Assembly (NCBI GenBank): GCA_029979485.1
Contig: JAPOHK010000007.1
Coordinates: 1-19,272, forward strand
Length of the DNA stretch: 19,272 nt
DNA from: Candidatus Planktophila limnetica
GTDB taxonomy: Bacteria > Actinomycetota > Actinomycetes > Nanopelagicales > Nanopelagicaceae
Direction of reading: 5' to 3'
The translations under genes were made by a program, and so were the position numbers. The notes under the pieces are model-generated. The model was given only the letters and a program-made list of their open reading frames with translations, had not been told where the DNA came from and searched no databases. Of this stretch, positions 1-9,863 are shown piece by piece (the first letter of the stretch is position 1; every line of letters starts with the position of its first letter).

Positions 1-299
1 ATTACGACACCATCTGATCCTGGATTGACACCCAAATCTGATTCGCGAATTGCTTTTTCAATTGAAGCCATCGCACCCTTATCGAAAGGAGAAATCAGCG
101 CCATACGTGCTTCAGGAACTTGGATTGAAGCTAATTGTGAGAGTGATGTGTACGTACCGTAATAGTCGACCATAATTTTATTGAAAAGTGATGGATGAGC
201 ACGGCCTGTGCGAATTGCTCCAAAATCATCTTTAGCAACTTCGACAGCTTTGTTCATCTTTGTTTCTGCGTCTTTTAGAGCAGTGGCTATATCTGACAT
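1..299 (-). CDS. frr: Ribosome recycling factor, N-terminal part (3' end cut by window edge)
   Basis: The minus strand read from 299 gives a protein beginning MSDIATALKDAETKMNKAVE, continuing through AIRTGRAHPSLF and ISPFDKGAMASIEKAIRESD, then leaving the window after about 99 codons. These are conserved ribosome recycling factor segments; the family is about 185 residues, so roughly half is visible. The protein acts in the cytoplasm with EF-G to split the post-termination ribosome. The start is well supported: AAGGAG lies 5 bases before the ATG. It is the last visible gene of the rpsB-tsf-pyrH-frr cluster, 25 bases after pyrH, an order conserved across many bacteria. Nothing odd is seen; the end of the gene cannot be judged. 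Confidence 0.96.
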   Translation of the reverse strand, partial: MSDIATALKDAETKMNKAVEVAKDDFGAIRTGRAHPSLFNKIMVDYYGTYTSLSQLASIQVPEARMALISPFDKGAMASIEKAIRESDLGVNPGSDGVV

Positions 300-324
300 C
301 AGGACTCCTTAGTAACCTCGCCGC

Positions 325-1047
325 TTACGCGACAAGGGTTCCGATCGTTTCACCGCGAACCGCGCGACCGATATTTCCGTTAGTCATGAGATCAAAGACC
401 ACAATCGGTAATTTATTCTCACGGCACAAACTAAATGCTGCAGCATCTGCTACTGCCAATGATTTACTGAGCACTTCATCGTAGGAAATCGTGTCGTACT
501 TCTTCGCGCTCGGATCTTTCTTTGGATCGGCGTTATACACGCCATCGACACCGCTCTTAGCAAGTAAAAGTGCTTCTGAACCAACTTCGAGTGCACGTTG
601 AGCAGCAACAGTATCTGTTGTGAAAAATGGCATACCTGCTCCAGCGCCGAAAATTACAACGCGGCCCTTTTCTAAGTGGCGAATTGCTCTGCGCGGAATG
701 TATGGCTCAGCAACTTGTCCCATGGTGATTGCAGTTTGAACGCGAGTATCTACACCTTCTTTTTCCAAGAAATCTTGTAGCGCTAAACAATTCATGACTG
801 TTCCGAGCATTCCCATGTAATCCGCACGTGCGCGATCCATTCCACGCTGTTGCAATTCTGCGCCACGGAAGTAATTTCCACCACCGACCACAATGCTTAC
901 TTGAACACCTGTGCGTACTACATCTGCGATTTGTTTTGCCACATCTTGCACAACATCAGGATCAACACCAATGCCTTTTTCTCCACCAAAAACCTCACCA
1001 GAAAGTTTAAGGAGCACTCGCCCGTACTTACCTCTAGTACCGGGCAT
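325..1047 (-). CDS. pyrH: UMP kinase (uridylate kinase)
   Basis: This 240-residue protein of the bacterial amino-acid-kinase-fold UMP kinase family phosphorylates UMP to UDP with ATP in pyrimidine nucleotide synthesis. Visible motifs (numbered from the chosen start) are KLSGE at 14-18, the glycine-rich VGGGNYFRG at 54-62, [19 protein letters not shown] at 134-152 and the nucleotide-binding DGVYNADPK at 168-176. Length is normal. An upstream in-frame GTG at 1062 would add five residues, but the ATG at 1047 is preceded by AAAGGAG with a 5-base spacer, and the GTG choice would put that Shine-Dalgarno inside the gene. The ATG is therefore preferred. It lies between tsf and frr. The family is a hexamer, typically allosterically controlled by GTP and UTP, which the sequence alone cannot confirm here. 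Confidence 0.97.
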   Translation of the reverse strand: MPGTRGKYGRVLLKLSGEVFGGEKGIGVDPDVVQDVAKQIADVVRTGVQVSIVVGGGNYFRGAELQQRGMDRARADYMGMLGTVMNCLALQDFLEKEGVDTRVQTAITMGQVAEPYIPRRAIRHLEKGRVVIFGAGAGMPFFTTDTVAAQRALEVGSEALLLAKSGVDGVYNADPKKDPSAKKYDTISYDEVLSKSLAVADAAAFSLCRENKLPIVVFDLMTNGNIGRAVRGETIGTLVA

Positions 1048-1052
1048 GAGTG

Positions 1053-1059
1053 CTCCTTT
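1053..1059 (-). promoter_or_regulatory. Shine-Dalgarno site that decides the pyrH start
   Basis: AAAGGAG on the minus strand, 5 bases before the ATG at 1047. It argues against the longer GTG-initiated reading from 1062, whose own upstream sequence has no comparable site. Confidence 0.8.
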
Positions 1060-1087
1060 CACAACTTCTTGTGCGTTAGACGTTAGT

Positions 1088-1912
1088 TTACTGTCCTACG
1101 CGGAAACGGTGGAATGCCTTGACGGCGGTTCCTGCTTCATCGAGGATTTGTTTCACAGTCTTCTTCGCATCCTTAGCGAATGCTTGTTCGATCAAGCTAA
1201 CTTCCTTTACGAAGCCAGTGACGCGACCTTCAATAATTTTTGAAAGCGATGCCTCTGGCTTGCCCTCTTCACGAGCGGTTTCTTCTGCGATGCGTCGCTC
1301 GTTCTCGATCAGATCGGCTGGAACATCTTCACGATTTACAAACTTAGGAGCAAAGGCTGCAATGTGCTGTGCAACATCTTTACCAACTTCAGCTGCTTCT
1401 TTAACGAGTGAAACTAGAACACCAACTTGTGGAGGTAGATCCGGGCTTGTCTTGTGCAAATACAAACCAACTGGACCATTTACTACTGCAACGTTGCGAA
1501 TTTCGATCTTTTCGCCAAGTGTTGCGTTACCTTCATCGATTACAGATTGGACAGTTTTGCCATCTGACATTGTTGAAGCAAGAAAGGCTTCAACACTCTC
1601 TGTTTTTGAGGAAAGAAGGTGATCTACTAATTCATCACCTAGGGCAATAAAGCGATCGCCCTTCGCAACGAAGTCAGTTTCACAGTTGAGTTCGAGCATC
1701 ACACCGACATCTCCTGAAACCTTTGCAACAACTAAGCCATTTGATGTTAAACGGCCTTCGCGCTTTGTTACGCCTTTAAGTCCTTTTACGCGAATGATTT
1801 CTACAGCCTTGTCGTAGTCACCATTTGCTTCATCAAGTGCTTTTTTGCAATCAAGCATTCCTGCCGCAGTTGCTTCACGTAATCTCTTTACATCTTCTGC
1901 TGAATACGCCAC
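1088..1912 (-). CDS. tsf: Translation elongation factor Ts
   Basis: A 274-residue EF-Ts, the nucleotide exchange factor that regenerates EF-Tu-GTP. The N-terminal UBA-like domain is clear ([19 protein letters not shown], about residues 8-26), followed by the hallmark EF-Tu-contacting TDFVAKGD at 79-86 and the core dimer-type subdomains to the C-terminus. The usual motif in relatives reads TDFVAR followed by N/D; Lys-Gly here is a mild variation. The start is a GTG at 1912; GGAGG lies 8 bases upstream and is embedded in the last codons of rpsB, so translation of the two genes is probably coupled. Only 3 bases separate the rpsB stop from this start. Next downstream is pyrH. Confidence 0.97.
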   Translation of the reverse strand: MAYSAEDVKRLREATAAGMLDCKKALDEANGDYDKAVEIIRVKGLKGVTKREGRLTSNGLVVAKVSGDVGVMLELNCETDFVAKGDRFIALGDELVDHLLSSKTESVEAFLASTMSDGKTVQSVIDEGNATLGEKIEIRNVAVVNGPVGLYLHKTSPDLPPQVGVLVSLVKEAAEVGKDVAQHIAAFAPKFVNREDVPADLIENERRIAEETAREEGKPEASLSKIIEGRVTGFVKEVSLIEQAFAKDAKKTVKQILDEAGTAVKAFHRFRVGQ

Positions 1913-1915
1913 GTG

Positions 1916-2716
1916 TTACGCCTCCACTGGAGTTGTAGGTGCCCCATCAATTACTTCTTTTTCCCAATCAGCTAATGGCTCGCCCGCCGCAACTGCTGGA
2001 GTCTCAGTCTTAGCTTCTTCTTTTACAACTGCAGAACGTGCTTGTAGACCAGCTGCAATTGCATCTGTAATTACACGAGTAAGTAATCCAATTGAGCGGA
2101 TTGCGTCATCGTTACCTGGGATCTTGAAATCAACTTCGTCTGGATCGCAATTTGTATCCAAGATTGCAATAACTGGAATTCCGAGCTTCTTGGCTTCAGC
2201 AACAGCTAGGTGCTCTTTCTTGGTATCAACAACCCAAATTGCACTTGGCAACTTAGTCATGTTACGAATTCCGTCAAGGTTTTTGTGTAGTTTTTCGCGC
2301 TCACGACGGAGTACGAGAAGTTCTTTCTTTGTAAGCAACATGTCATTAGTTGCTTCAAGGGCTTCTAGCTCCTTAAGGCGCTGAATACGCTTGTAAACAG
2401 TTGGGAAGTTAGTCAACATACCGCCGAGCCAACGCTCAGTCACTGTTGGCATTCCAACTCGTGCAGCTTGAGCGATGATTGGCTCTTGTGCTGCTTTCTT
2501 TGTTCCGACGAACAAAACGTGTCCGCCTTTTGCAACGACATCTTTAACAAATTCATATGCGCTATCAATTAGTGCAAGGGATTGTTGGATATCGATGATG
2601 TAGATGCCATTGCGCTCAGTGAAAATGAAGCGCTTCATCTTTGGATTCCAGCGACGTGTCTGATGTCCGAAGTGGACTCCACTGTCGAGGAGTTCTCGCA
2701 TTGTTACAACAGCCAT
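1916..2716 (-). CDS. rpsB: 30S ribosomal protein S2
   Basis: A 266-residue S2 protein of the small ribosomal subunit. It opens with the canonical [20 protein letters not shown] and carries [21 protein letters not shown] and the [14 protein letters not shown] region that are typical of S2, then an acidic C-terminal tail found in actinobacterial versions. A longer ATG reading from 2734 would add six residues, but that ATG overlaps the Shine-Dalgarno AAGGAG that sits 9 bases before the ATG at 2716. The shorter start is therefore chosen and matches the family N-terminus. It heads the rpsB-tsf-pyrH-frr cluster. Its 213-base upstream region holds a hairpin and a perfect palindrome (separate entries), making this the likely control point of the cluster. 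Confidence 0.98.
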   Translation of the reverse strand: MAVVTMRELLDSGVHFGHQTRRWNPKMKRFIFTERNGIYIIDIQQSLALIDSAYEFVKDVVAKGGHVLFVGTKKAAQEPIIAQAARVGMPTVTERWLGGMLTNFPTVYKRIQRLKELEALEATNDMLLTKKELLVLRREREKLHKNLDGIRNMTKLPSAIWVVDTKKEHLAVAEAKKLGIPVIAILDTNCDPDEVDFKIPGNDDAIRSIGLLTRVITDAIAAGLQARSAVVKEEAKTETPAVAAGEPLADWEKEVIDGAPTTPVEA

Positions 2717-2725
2717 GATGGCGTG

Positions 2726-2731
2726 CTCCTT
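2726..2731 (-). promoter_or_regulatory. Shine-Dalgarno site that decides the rpsB start
   Basis: AAGGAG on the minus strand, 9 bases before the ATG at 2716. The alternative ATG at 2734 overlaps the site itself and cannot use it. Confidence 0.75.
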
Positions 2732-2735
2732 CATA

Positions 2736-2762
2736 GGTTATTTCTGCTTAACAAAAATAACC
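2736..2762 (-). promoter_or_regulatory. Hairpin in the rpsB leader next to the ribosome-binding site
   Basis: On the minus strand GGTTATTT is followed 11 bases later by its exact complement AAATAACC, an 8-base-pair stem whose base lies 4 bases upstream of the rpsB Shine-Dalgarno. In several bacteria the rpsB leader is the target of S2 feedback on translation. Whether this hairpin plays that role, or is even inside the transcript, cannot be decided because the rpsB promoter was not clearly identified. The stem is AT-rich and only moderately stable. Confidence 0.4.
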
Positions 2763-2774
2763 CGCTCGGTTAAT

Positions 2775-2795
2775 GGTTTAACAATTTGTTAAACC
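2775..2795. promoter_or_regulatory. Perfect 21-base palindrome upstream of rpsB (operator candidate)
   Basis: Arms GGTTTAACAA and TTGTTAAACC flank a single central T and are perfectly complementary over 10 bases. No T-run follows on either strand, so it does not look like an intrinsic terminator. The perfect symmetry fits a dimeric protein-binding site, or a mRNA hairpin if transcribed. It lies 59 bases upstream of the rpsB start, and the right arm read on the minus strand includes TTGTTA, which could also be a weak -35 element. The rest of the 2717-2929 gap holds only small inverted repeats (2838-2852 and 2870-2883) and no convincing gene. Confidence 0.5.
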
Positions 2796-2929
2796 CGTCG
2801 CACTCGTCATCTACCAGCGAACTGGACCGAAATGATTTTCGACTAAGTCGAATGAGTGCTGAGAAGTCACCAGATTGCTCTGGCGCAGATGAAATCTTAC
2901 CTGAGGATTTGGAGTGCAAAATCCACTCT

Positions 2930-3847
2930 CTAAGCGCGGGGGTGGGCTTGCTTGTACGCCTTTTGTAAACGCTCGGTAGAAACATGGGTATAAATCTGAG
3001 TTGTTGCAAGGGATGCGTGCCCCAATATTTCTTGCACTGTTCGAAGATCGGCACCGCCTTCGAGAAGATGAGTGGCGGCCGAATGTCGCAATGCATGTGG
3101 CCCCAACTTTTCTAATCCTTCAATTGCACTGAGTGCTTCATAGACAACGGTGCGTACTGTTCGCTGATCAATACGTTTGCCACGCAATCCAATGAAAAGC
3201 GCTGACCAAGATTTATCAGAAGCAATTTGCGGACGAGCGTTATCAATCCAATTCTGTAAAGCTTTCATGGCTGGAATACCAATTGGGATTGATCTCTCTT
3301 TATTTCCTTTGCCGAGTACGCGAATTGCTTGGCGCTCATAATCGATATCTTCAAAATTAAGACCACATAATTCTGCAACACGAGCGCCACTTGCATACAA
3401 GATTTCTAGCATCGCGCTATCTCGAATAGCAATTGGTGAATCTTCTTCGCCGGCACGCATCGCCATTGACTCCATTACATCTCTAGCATCACTCACGTTT
3501 AGAACATCTGGAAGTACTCGGTGCCCCTTTGGAGTGGCCAAAGTGATGCCTATATCTTTTGGTAAATATCCATTCTTATGTGCCCATTTTGTAAACAAGC
3601 GAATAGTCACTGCACGCCTGGCTAAAGTTGTACGCGCTCCACCTTTAACTGAAATATTTGCAAGCCACGAGCGAATATGTGAAATATCTAATTTTTGTAG
3701 ATCGGAAATTCCAAGCGTTTCTAGATGAGTGAAAAAGCTTTCGAGATCTCCAACATAGGCGCGGATTGTATGAAGGGAAAGATCTCGTTTTGTGTGTAAA
3801 TTGTTTTCAAAAGCGACACGTACATCATTTAATGTATGTGCAGACAT
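2930..3847 (-). CDS. xerC: XerC/XerD-type site-specific tyrosine recombinase
   Basis: A 305-residue tyrosine recombinase of the chromosome-dimer-resolution type. The N-terminal SAM-like core-binding domain covers about residues 5-90, and the C-terminal catalytic domain shows the full active-site set: R156 (GARVAEL), K180 (GKGNKER), H251 and R254 (HALRHSAATH), H277 (LGHASL) and nucleophile Y286 (IYTHVS). In the usual system XerC and XerD act at dif with FtsK. Chromosomal neighbours (BCAA genes before, rpsB after) and the Xer-typical length argue for a housekeeping Xer protein rather than a phage integrase; a xerC gene close to rpsB is common in Actinobacteria. XerC versus XerD cannot be settled by eye. 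The ATG lacks a Shine-Dalgarno; a TAATCT box lies exactly 6 bases before it (separate entry). It starts 9 bases after cimA. Confidence 0.88.
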   Translation of the reverse strand: MSAHTLNDVRVAFENNLHTKRDLSLHTIRAYVGDLESFFTHLETLGISDLQKLDISHIRSWLANISVKGGARTTLARRAVTIRLFTKWAHKNGYLPKDIGITLATPKGHRVLPDVLNVSDARDVMESMAMRAGEEDSPIAIRDSAMLEILYASGARVAELCGLNFEDIDYERQAIRVLGKGNKERSIPIGIPAMKALQNWIDNARPQIASDKSWSALFIGLRGKRIDQRTVRTVVYEALSAIEGLEKLGPHALRHSAATHLLEGGADLRTVQEILGHASLATTQIYTHVSTERLQKAYKQAHPRA

Positions 3848-3853
3848 AGGGAC

Positions 3854-3859
3854 AGATTA
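3854..3859 (-). promoter_or_regulatory. Candidate -10 box for a leaderless xerC transcript
   Basis: TAATCT on the minus strand matches the actinobacterial TANNNT consensus and ends 6 bases before the xerC ATG, so transcription would begin on the A of the start codon. The box includes the cimA stop codon TAA. No good -35 element is seen. xerC has no Shine-Dalgarno, which fits leaderless initiation, but translation within the upstream operon transcript remains possible. Confidence 0.35.
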
Positions 3860-5446
3860 CTCGGGTTTACGTCCTTGACGCAGAAGACCGAAGGTCAATG
3901 CATCCTCAAGAGCCATCGCTGATGCGGCAATAATGTTTTCGTGAACGCCAACGGTGTTCCACTCACCCTTGCCATCACTTGTTTCGACAAGAACGCGTGT
4001 GATGGCACCTGTACCTAAGCGGCCTTCAAGAATACGAACTTTGTAATCTGTGAGTTCGAGAACTTCAAGTTCTGGGTAGAACTGAATAAGCCCTGTACGT
4101 AACGCATTATCAATTGCGTTAACCGGACCATTACCTGATCCGGTGCAGGTAAATTCTTTTCCATTAGCCACCACGCTGACTTCAGCTTTTGTTGTGATGC
4201 CATCATTTGATGTGCGCTCAGTAGTAGTAGCCCAATGATTAATTGTAAAAAACGAAGGACGCTTACCTGTGATCTCTTCACGCAGTAAAAGCTCGAAGGA
4301 CGCATCAGCGGCTTCAAATGTAAATCCTTGTGACTCGAGGTCCTTAACTCGATCTACTACGCGCCCAATGAGTTCGCGATCGCCACCTAGATCAACTCCA
4401 AGTTCAACAGACTTCAATTCAATAGATGCGCGGCCGGCCATTTCTGAAACAAGCATGCGCATATCGTTACCGACTGATTCAGGATCTTCATGTTGGTATA
4501 GAGATGGGTCGACCTTGATAGCACTTGCATGCAATCCTGCTTTATGGGCAAATGCTGAAATGCCTACATAAGGCTGACGAGCACTTGATGAAACATTTGT
4601 AACTTCTGCAACAGCATGTGAAATTCTGAATGCTTCTCGAAGAGCATCTTTTGGTAGTACTAGCTGCTTTTTCTTCAATTCTAAGTTCGCAATAATCGTT
4701 ACAAGATCAGCATTTCCTGTTCTTTCGCCATATCCATTTAATGTGCCTTGCACGTGAGTTGCACCTGCAGCAATAGCGGCCATTGAATTAGCCACAGCGC
4801 AACCTGTGTCATTGTGGCAATGAATTCCGAGTCGAGCATTGCTTGATTGTAAAACGTCATGTACAACTTGCGATAACTCATCAGGGAGCATTCCGCCATT
4901 TGTATCGCACAGTGCAATTACATCGGCGCCTGCTTCAGCGGCAGTACGGACTACTTCAAGTGCATATGCACGATTTGAACGATATCCATCAAAGAAGTGT
5001 TCTGCATCTAGAAAAACTCTCTGTCCTTCGGCACGCAAATGCTCGATAGAATCTTTAATCATCGCTAAATTTTCATCCAATGTAGTTTTTAGTGCGAGAT
5101 CAACGTGGCGATCAAATGATTTGGCAACCAAAGTGACCGCTGGCGCACCACTATCGCGAAGTGCACCAAGTAGCGCATCATCGCCAGCCTTCACATTTGG
5201 TCGGCGAGTGGCACCGAAAGCAACAAATGTTGCGTTCTTTAGCTTTAATTCTTTCTTTGCGCGCTCAAAAAACTCTGTGTCTTTTGGATTCGCACCTGGC
5301 CAACCACCTTCAATGAAACCAACGCCAAGATCATCTAAATGACGAGCGATTGCTAACTTATCTTGAACAGATAAATTCAACCCCTCTTGCTGTGCACCAT
5401 CACGGAGCGTTGTGTCATAAATATGGAATGCATCATTGACTGGCAT
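3857..5446 (-). CDS. cimA: (R)-citramalate synthase
   Basis: A 529-residue member of the DRE-TIM metallolyase / isopropylmalate synthase superfamily, citramalate synthase subfamily. It condenses pyruvate and acetyl-CoA to citramalate, the first step of the threonine-independent isoleucine route. Seen are YDTTLRDGAQQEG (about 10-22, with R15 and D16), FIEGGWPGANPKD (44-56), LCDTNGG (179-185), GIHCHNDTG with metal ligands H209 and H211, and NGYGERTGNADL (237-248). A LeuA-type C-terminal regulatory domain follows, so length is normal for CimA. The GGWPGANPKD segment points to CimA rather than LeuA or homocitrate synthase. The ATG at 5446 overlaps the ilvE stop as TAATG and has AAGG 7 bases upstream; a longer ATG at 5467 lacks any ribosome-binding site. 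Confidence 0.9.
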   Translation of the reverse strand: MPVNDAFHIYDTTLRDGAQQEGLNLSVQDKLAIARHLDDLGVGFIEGGWPGANPKDTEFFERAKKELKLKNATFVAFGATRRPNVKAGDDALLGALRDSGAPAVTLVAKSFDRHVDLALKTTLDENLAMIKDSIEHLRAEGQRVFLDAEHFFDGYRSNRAYALEVVRTAAEAGADVIALCDTNGGMLPDELSQVVHDVLQSSNARLGIHCHNDTGCAVANSMAAIAAGATHVQGTLNGYGERTGNADLVTIIANLELKKKQLVLPKDALREAFRISHAVAEVTNVSSSARQPYVGISAFAHKAGLHASAIKVDPSLYQHEDPESVGNDMRMLVSEMAGRASIELKSVELGVDLGGDRELIGRVVDRVKDLESQGFTFEAADASFELLLREEITGKRPSFFTINHWATTTERTSNDGITTKAEVSVVANGKEFTCTGSGNGPVNAIDNALRTGLIQFYPELEVLELTDYKVRILEGRLGTGAITRVLVETSDGKGEWNTVGVHENIIAASAMALEDALTFGLLRQGRKPE

Positions 5447-6525
5447 TAGATGACCTTGCGCATCCATGAATGCGAATCAGAGATTGATCCGTGCTGAATT
5501 CCCAATAGGTGATTACGAATCTGCATAGTGATTTTTCCTGGCTGGCCATCACCAGTAACCCAGGTCCCCATTGTGCTCTTCGCAGTTCCGATAGGTGATA
5601 CGACTGCTGCGGTACCGCATGCGAAAATCTCTGTGATTTCTCCGGAAGCAACGCCATCTCGCCAATCATCGATACTCAACATAACTTCATCCGTTTTGTA
5701 TCCGAGATCTTTAGCAACAGAAAGAATTGAGTCGCGCGTAATACCAGGCAAGAGCGTTCCCGTTAACTTAGGCGTGACAACAGTTGCATCAGCACCAGAA
5801 CCTTTAACGAAGTACAGGTTCATGCCACCCATTTCTTCAATCCATTTACGCTCTTTTGCATCAATCCAAACAACTTGATCGCAACCTTCTTTTGCTGCGG
5901 CTTTTTGCGCAACGAGTGAGGCCGCATAATTTCCACCGCACTTTGCTTCTCCCGTTCCGCCTTGTGCAGCACGTACATACTCAGTTGAAATCCAAACACT
6001 CACAGCTTTGGACGGATCGAAATACGCACCAGCAGGAGTAGCAATTAACATGTACAGAGCCTTATTAGAGGGGCGAACACCCAGACCAACTTCGGTAGCG
6101 AACATAAATGGACGTATGTATAAGGACTCACCAACTTTATTTGGCACCCAACCAGCGTCTTGCTTAACTAGAGTTTCAACAGTTTCGATAAATAGCTCTT
6201 CAGGCATTTCAGGAAGTGCCAGACGATTAGCTGATTTCGCAAAACGTCGGGCATTTGCGTCTGGGCGAAATAATCCGATGCCACCATCAGGTTGGCGATA
6301 CGCCTTCATTCCTTCAAAGATTTCTTGTCCATAATGGAAAACCGCTGTTGCGGGATCCAAAGAAATTGGTCCGTATGGTTTTAATTCAGGTTCTGACCAT
6401 CCATCTTTTTCACTCCACTCGCACACAACCATGTGATCTGTGTAGTACTTACCAAAACCGCCTTCAGCAACCAATGCATCGCGAGTAGCTGCGTCTTTAG
6501 CATTTGGATTGAGTGAAATTTTCAT
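5446..6525 (-). CDS. ilvE: Branched-chain amino acid aminotransferase
   Basis: A 359-residue fold-type IV PLP aminotransferase that makes the last step of valine, isoleucine and leucine synthesis with glutamate as amino donor. It matches the longer group II enzymes found in mycobacteria: FHYGQEIFEGMKAY (about 63-76), the PLP lysine K195 in GTGEAKCGGNYAAS, EEMGGMNLYF (230-239) and TGTLLPGITRDSIL downstream, with EITEIFACGTAAVVSPIG near the C-terminus. It starts 4 bases after the leuB stop with no recognisable Shine-Dalgarno, so it probably relies on translational coupling. It ends in a 1-base TAATG overlap with cimA. Length is normal. Confidence 0.96.
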   Translation of the reverse strand: MKISLNPNAKDAATRDALVAEGGFGKYYTDHMVVCEWSEKDGWSEPELKPYGPISLDPATAVFHYGQEIFEGMKAYRQPDGGIGLFRPDANARRFAKSANRLALPEMPEELFIETVETLVKQDAGWVPNKVGESLYIRPFMFATEVGLGVRPSNKALYMLIATPAGAYFDPSKAVSVWISTEYVRAAQGGTGEAKCGGNYAASLVAQKAAAKEGCDQVVWIDAKERKWIEEMGGMNLYFVKGSGADATVVTPKLTGTLLPGITRDSILSVAKDLGYKTDEVMLSIDDWRDGVASGEITEIFACGTAAVVSPIGTAKSTMGTWVTGDGQPGKITMQIRNHLLGIQHGSISDSHSWMRKVI

Positions 6526-6529
6526 GGAT

Positions 6530-7567
6530 TTATAGCGCTGCTACGAGCGCATCTCCTACTTCACTTGTGCTGCGCTTCTTGTCTCCACGTGTTGCAAGGT
6601 CTGAAGCGACTGCGCGCTGAACATCGCGCGATGCATCATGTAGACCTAAGTGTTCAAGCATCATTGCGACGGACATAACGGTTGCAGTTGGGTCAGCAAT
6701 ATTTTTTCCAGCTATATCTGGCGCCGAACCGTGAACTGGCTCGAACATGGACGGGAATTTTCCGGTTGGATTGATATTTCCAGAAGCAGCAAGACCGATA
6801 CCACCGCAGATTGCAGCAGCAATATCAGTCAAGATATCGCCGAATAAGTTATCGGTAACAACAACGTCGAATCGTTCTGGATTTGTTACAAAGAACATTG
6901 AAGCAGCATCCACATGCAAGTAATCAGTAGAAACCTGTGGAAACTCTTTAGCAACTTCATTAAACGTACGCGTCCACAATCCACCTGCTCGAGTTAAAAC
7001 ATTGTTCTTATGAACCAATGTAAGTTTTTTGCGATCGCGAGCCATTGCGCGATTGAATGCATCGCGAATTACTCGCTCAGCTCCACGGCGTGTATTTAAG
7101 CTCTCCTCCGTTGCAATTTCTGCATCTGTTCCCTCTGCAAGAACTCCACCTGCGCCAACGTAAGGACCTTCAGTACCTTCGCGAACTACGATGAAATCAA
7201 TTGGTTGCTTAGTTGCAAGTGGTGAGATAACTCCAGGCATTAAACGAGCTGGGCGTAAATTAATATAGTGATCAAATGCAAAACGAAGTTTGAGTAACAA
7301 GCCGCGTTCCAGTACACCACTTGGAACAGTTGGATCGCCAACTGCTCCTAGAAGAATTACATCGGCTTTTGCAATTTCGTTTAGAACTGAATCAGGCAAT
7401 ACCTCGCCAGTTTTATGCCAATATCCAGCCCCCAAGTCATAAGGTGTTTTTGTAAAAGTTGCACCGTACTTTTTTGCAACTGCATCTAATACTTTGATTC
7501 CTTCTGCAACAACTTCAGGACCGATTCCATCACCAGCAATTACAGCTAAATTAAAATTCTTTGACAT
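6530..7567 (-). CDS. leuB: 3-isopropylmalate dehydrogenase
   Basis: A 345-residue NAD-dependent beta-decarboxylating dehydrogenase of leucine synthesis. Motifs: GDGIGPEVV (12-20), [21 protein letters not shown] (about 86-106, the substrate-recognition arm), [11 protein letters not shown] with Y136, catalytic K187 in VHKNN, metal ligands D220, D244 and D248 ([10 protein letters not shown]), and the NAD site [19 protein letters not shown] (275-293). LeuB-type enzymes also oxidise the methylmalate made downstream of citramalate, so beside cimA it may serve both leucine and isoleucine synthesis; that is inference. leuA, leuC and leuD are not in the window. The start codon follows the serA stop by 9 bases; TAAGGA, including that stop, is its Shine-Dalgarno. 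Confidence 0.96.
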   Translation of the reverse strand: MSKNFNLAVIAGDGIGPEVVAEGIKVLDAVAKKYGATFTKTPYDLGAGYWHKTGEVLPDSVLNEIAKADVILLGAVGDPTVPSGVLERGLLLKLRFAFDHYINLRPARLMPGVISPLATKQPIDFIVVREGTEGPYVGAGGVLAEGTDAEIATEESLNTRRGAERVIRDAFNRAMARDRKKLTLVHKNNVLTRAGGLWTRTFNEVAKEFPQVSTDYLHVDAASMFFVTNPERFDVVVTDNLFGDILTDIAAAICGGIGLAASGNINPTGKFPSMFEPVHGSAPDIAGKNIADPTATVMSVAMMLEHLGLHDASRDVQRAVASDLATRGDKKRSTSEVGDALVAAL

Positions 7568-7576
7568 GGTTATTCC

Positions 7577-9575
<1,999 letters not shown>

Positions 9576-9863
9576 TTAGTTTTGGTAATCAGGTTGAGTA
9601 TCGGTTGGTGCTAGTTTTGCATTAGTAGGCAAGATTTCTTTGATTGAAATTACGTTTATCAACTTGTCCAATTGTGAAATAACTTGCTCAAGAGCATGTC
9701 CTTCAACATTGACATCAATTTCCATCTTAGAAATTGCAGGGTTTTCTGTAGGGCCAACTTTAAGTGCATCAATGTTGTAGGCGCGTCGAGCAAATAACCC
9801 AGAAACGCGTGCAAGTACACCTGGTGAGTTTTCAACCAGAACTTCGAGGGTGTGTTTACTCAT
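9576..9863 (-). CDS. ilvN: Acetolactate synthase regulatory subunit, short ACT-only form
   Basis: The small subunit that binds IlvB and confers valine feedback inhibition. The 95 residues consist of the N-terminal ACT domain (HTLEVLVENSPGVLARVSGL, FARRAYNIDALKVGPTE, then EQVISQLDKLINVISIKEI) plus a short tail ending PDYQN. Actinobacterial IlvN proteins are usually about 165-175 residues with a second C-terminal domain that is absent here; the stop is followed within 24 bases by ilvC, so no remnant is hidden. Single-ACT small subunits do exist, such as E. coli IlvN (about 96 residues), so function is plausible. The ATG overlaps the ilvB stop as TAATG and has AGGAG 5 bases upstream, implying coupled translation and 1:1 subunit output. 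Confidence 0.93.
   Translation of the reverse strand: MSKHTLEVLVENSPGVLARVSGLFARRAYNIDALKVGPTENPAISKMEIDVNVEGHALEQVISQLDKLINVISIKEILPTNAKLAPTDTQPDYQN

Noticed and set aside
325..1062. Longer pyrH starting at the GTG at 1062
   Set aside because: The strong AAAGGAG lies between this GTG and the ATG at 1047 and serves the latter.
1060..1073. Small inverted repeat (CACAA, 4 bases, TTGTG) between tsf and pyrH as a regulatory hairpin
   Set aside because: Only 5 pairs and AT-rich; expected by chance at this size, with no T-run or other supporting element.
1119..2384. Long plus-strand open frames opposite tsf and rpsB (1119-1622 and 1845-2384)
   Set aside because: They mirror strongly conserved genes on the other strand, are rich in Ser/Arg/Thr as antisense frames usually are, show no recognisable family and have no ribosome-binding site.
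2838..2883. Two short inverted repeats in the xerC-rpsB gap as terminators (2838-2852 and 2870-2883)
   Set aside because: Stems of 5-6 pairs without a following T-run on the minus strand beyond a few bases; not convincing as intrinsic terminators.
2770..3096. A 108-codon minus-strand frame spanning the end of xerC and the rpsB gap
   Set aside because: It overlaps the catalytic end of xerC in another frame, has no family resemblance and no supported start; the gap itself reads better as regulatory sequence.
2930..3847. Tyrosine recombinase as a sign of an integrated phage or genomic island
   Set aside because: Length, motifs and position beside rpsB fit a housekeeping Xer protein; no attachment-site repeats, tRNA or phage genes are nearby.
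4839..5342. A 167-codon plus-strand frame inside cimA
   Set aside because: Antisense shadow of conserved cimA codons, with no motif or ribosome-binding site.
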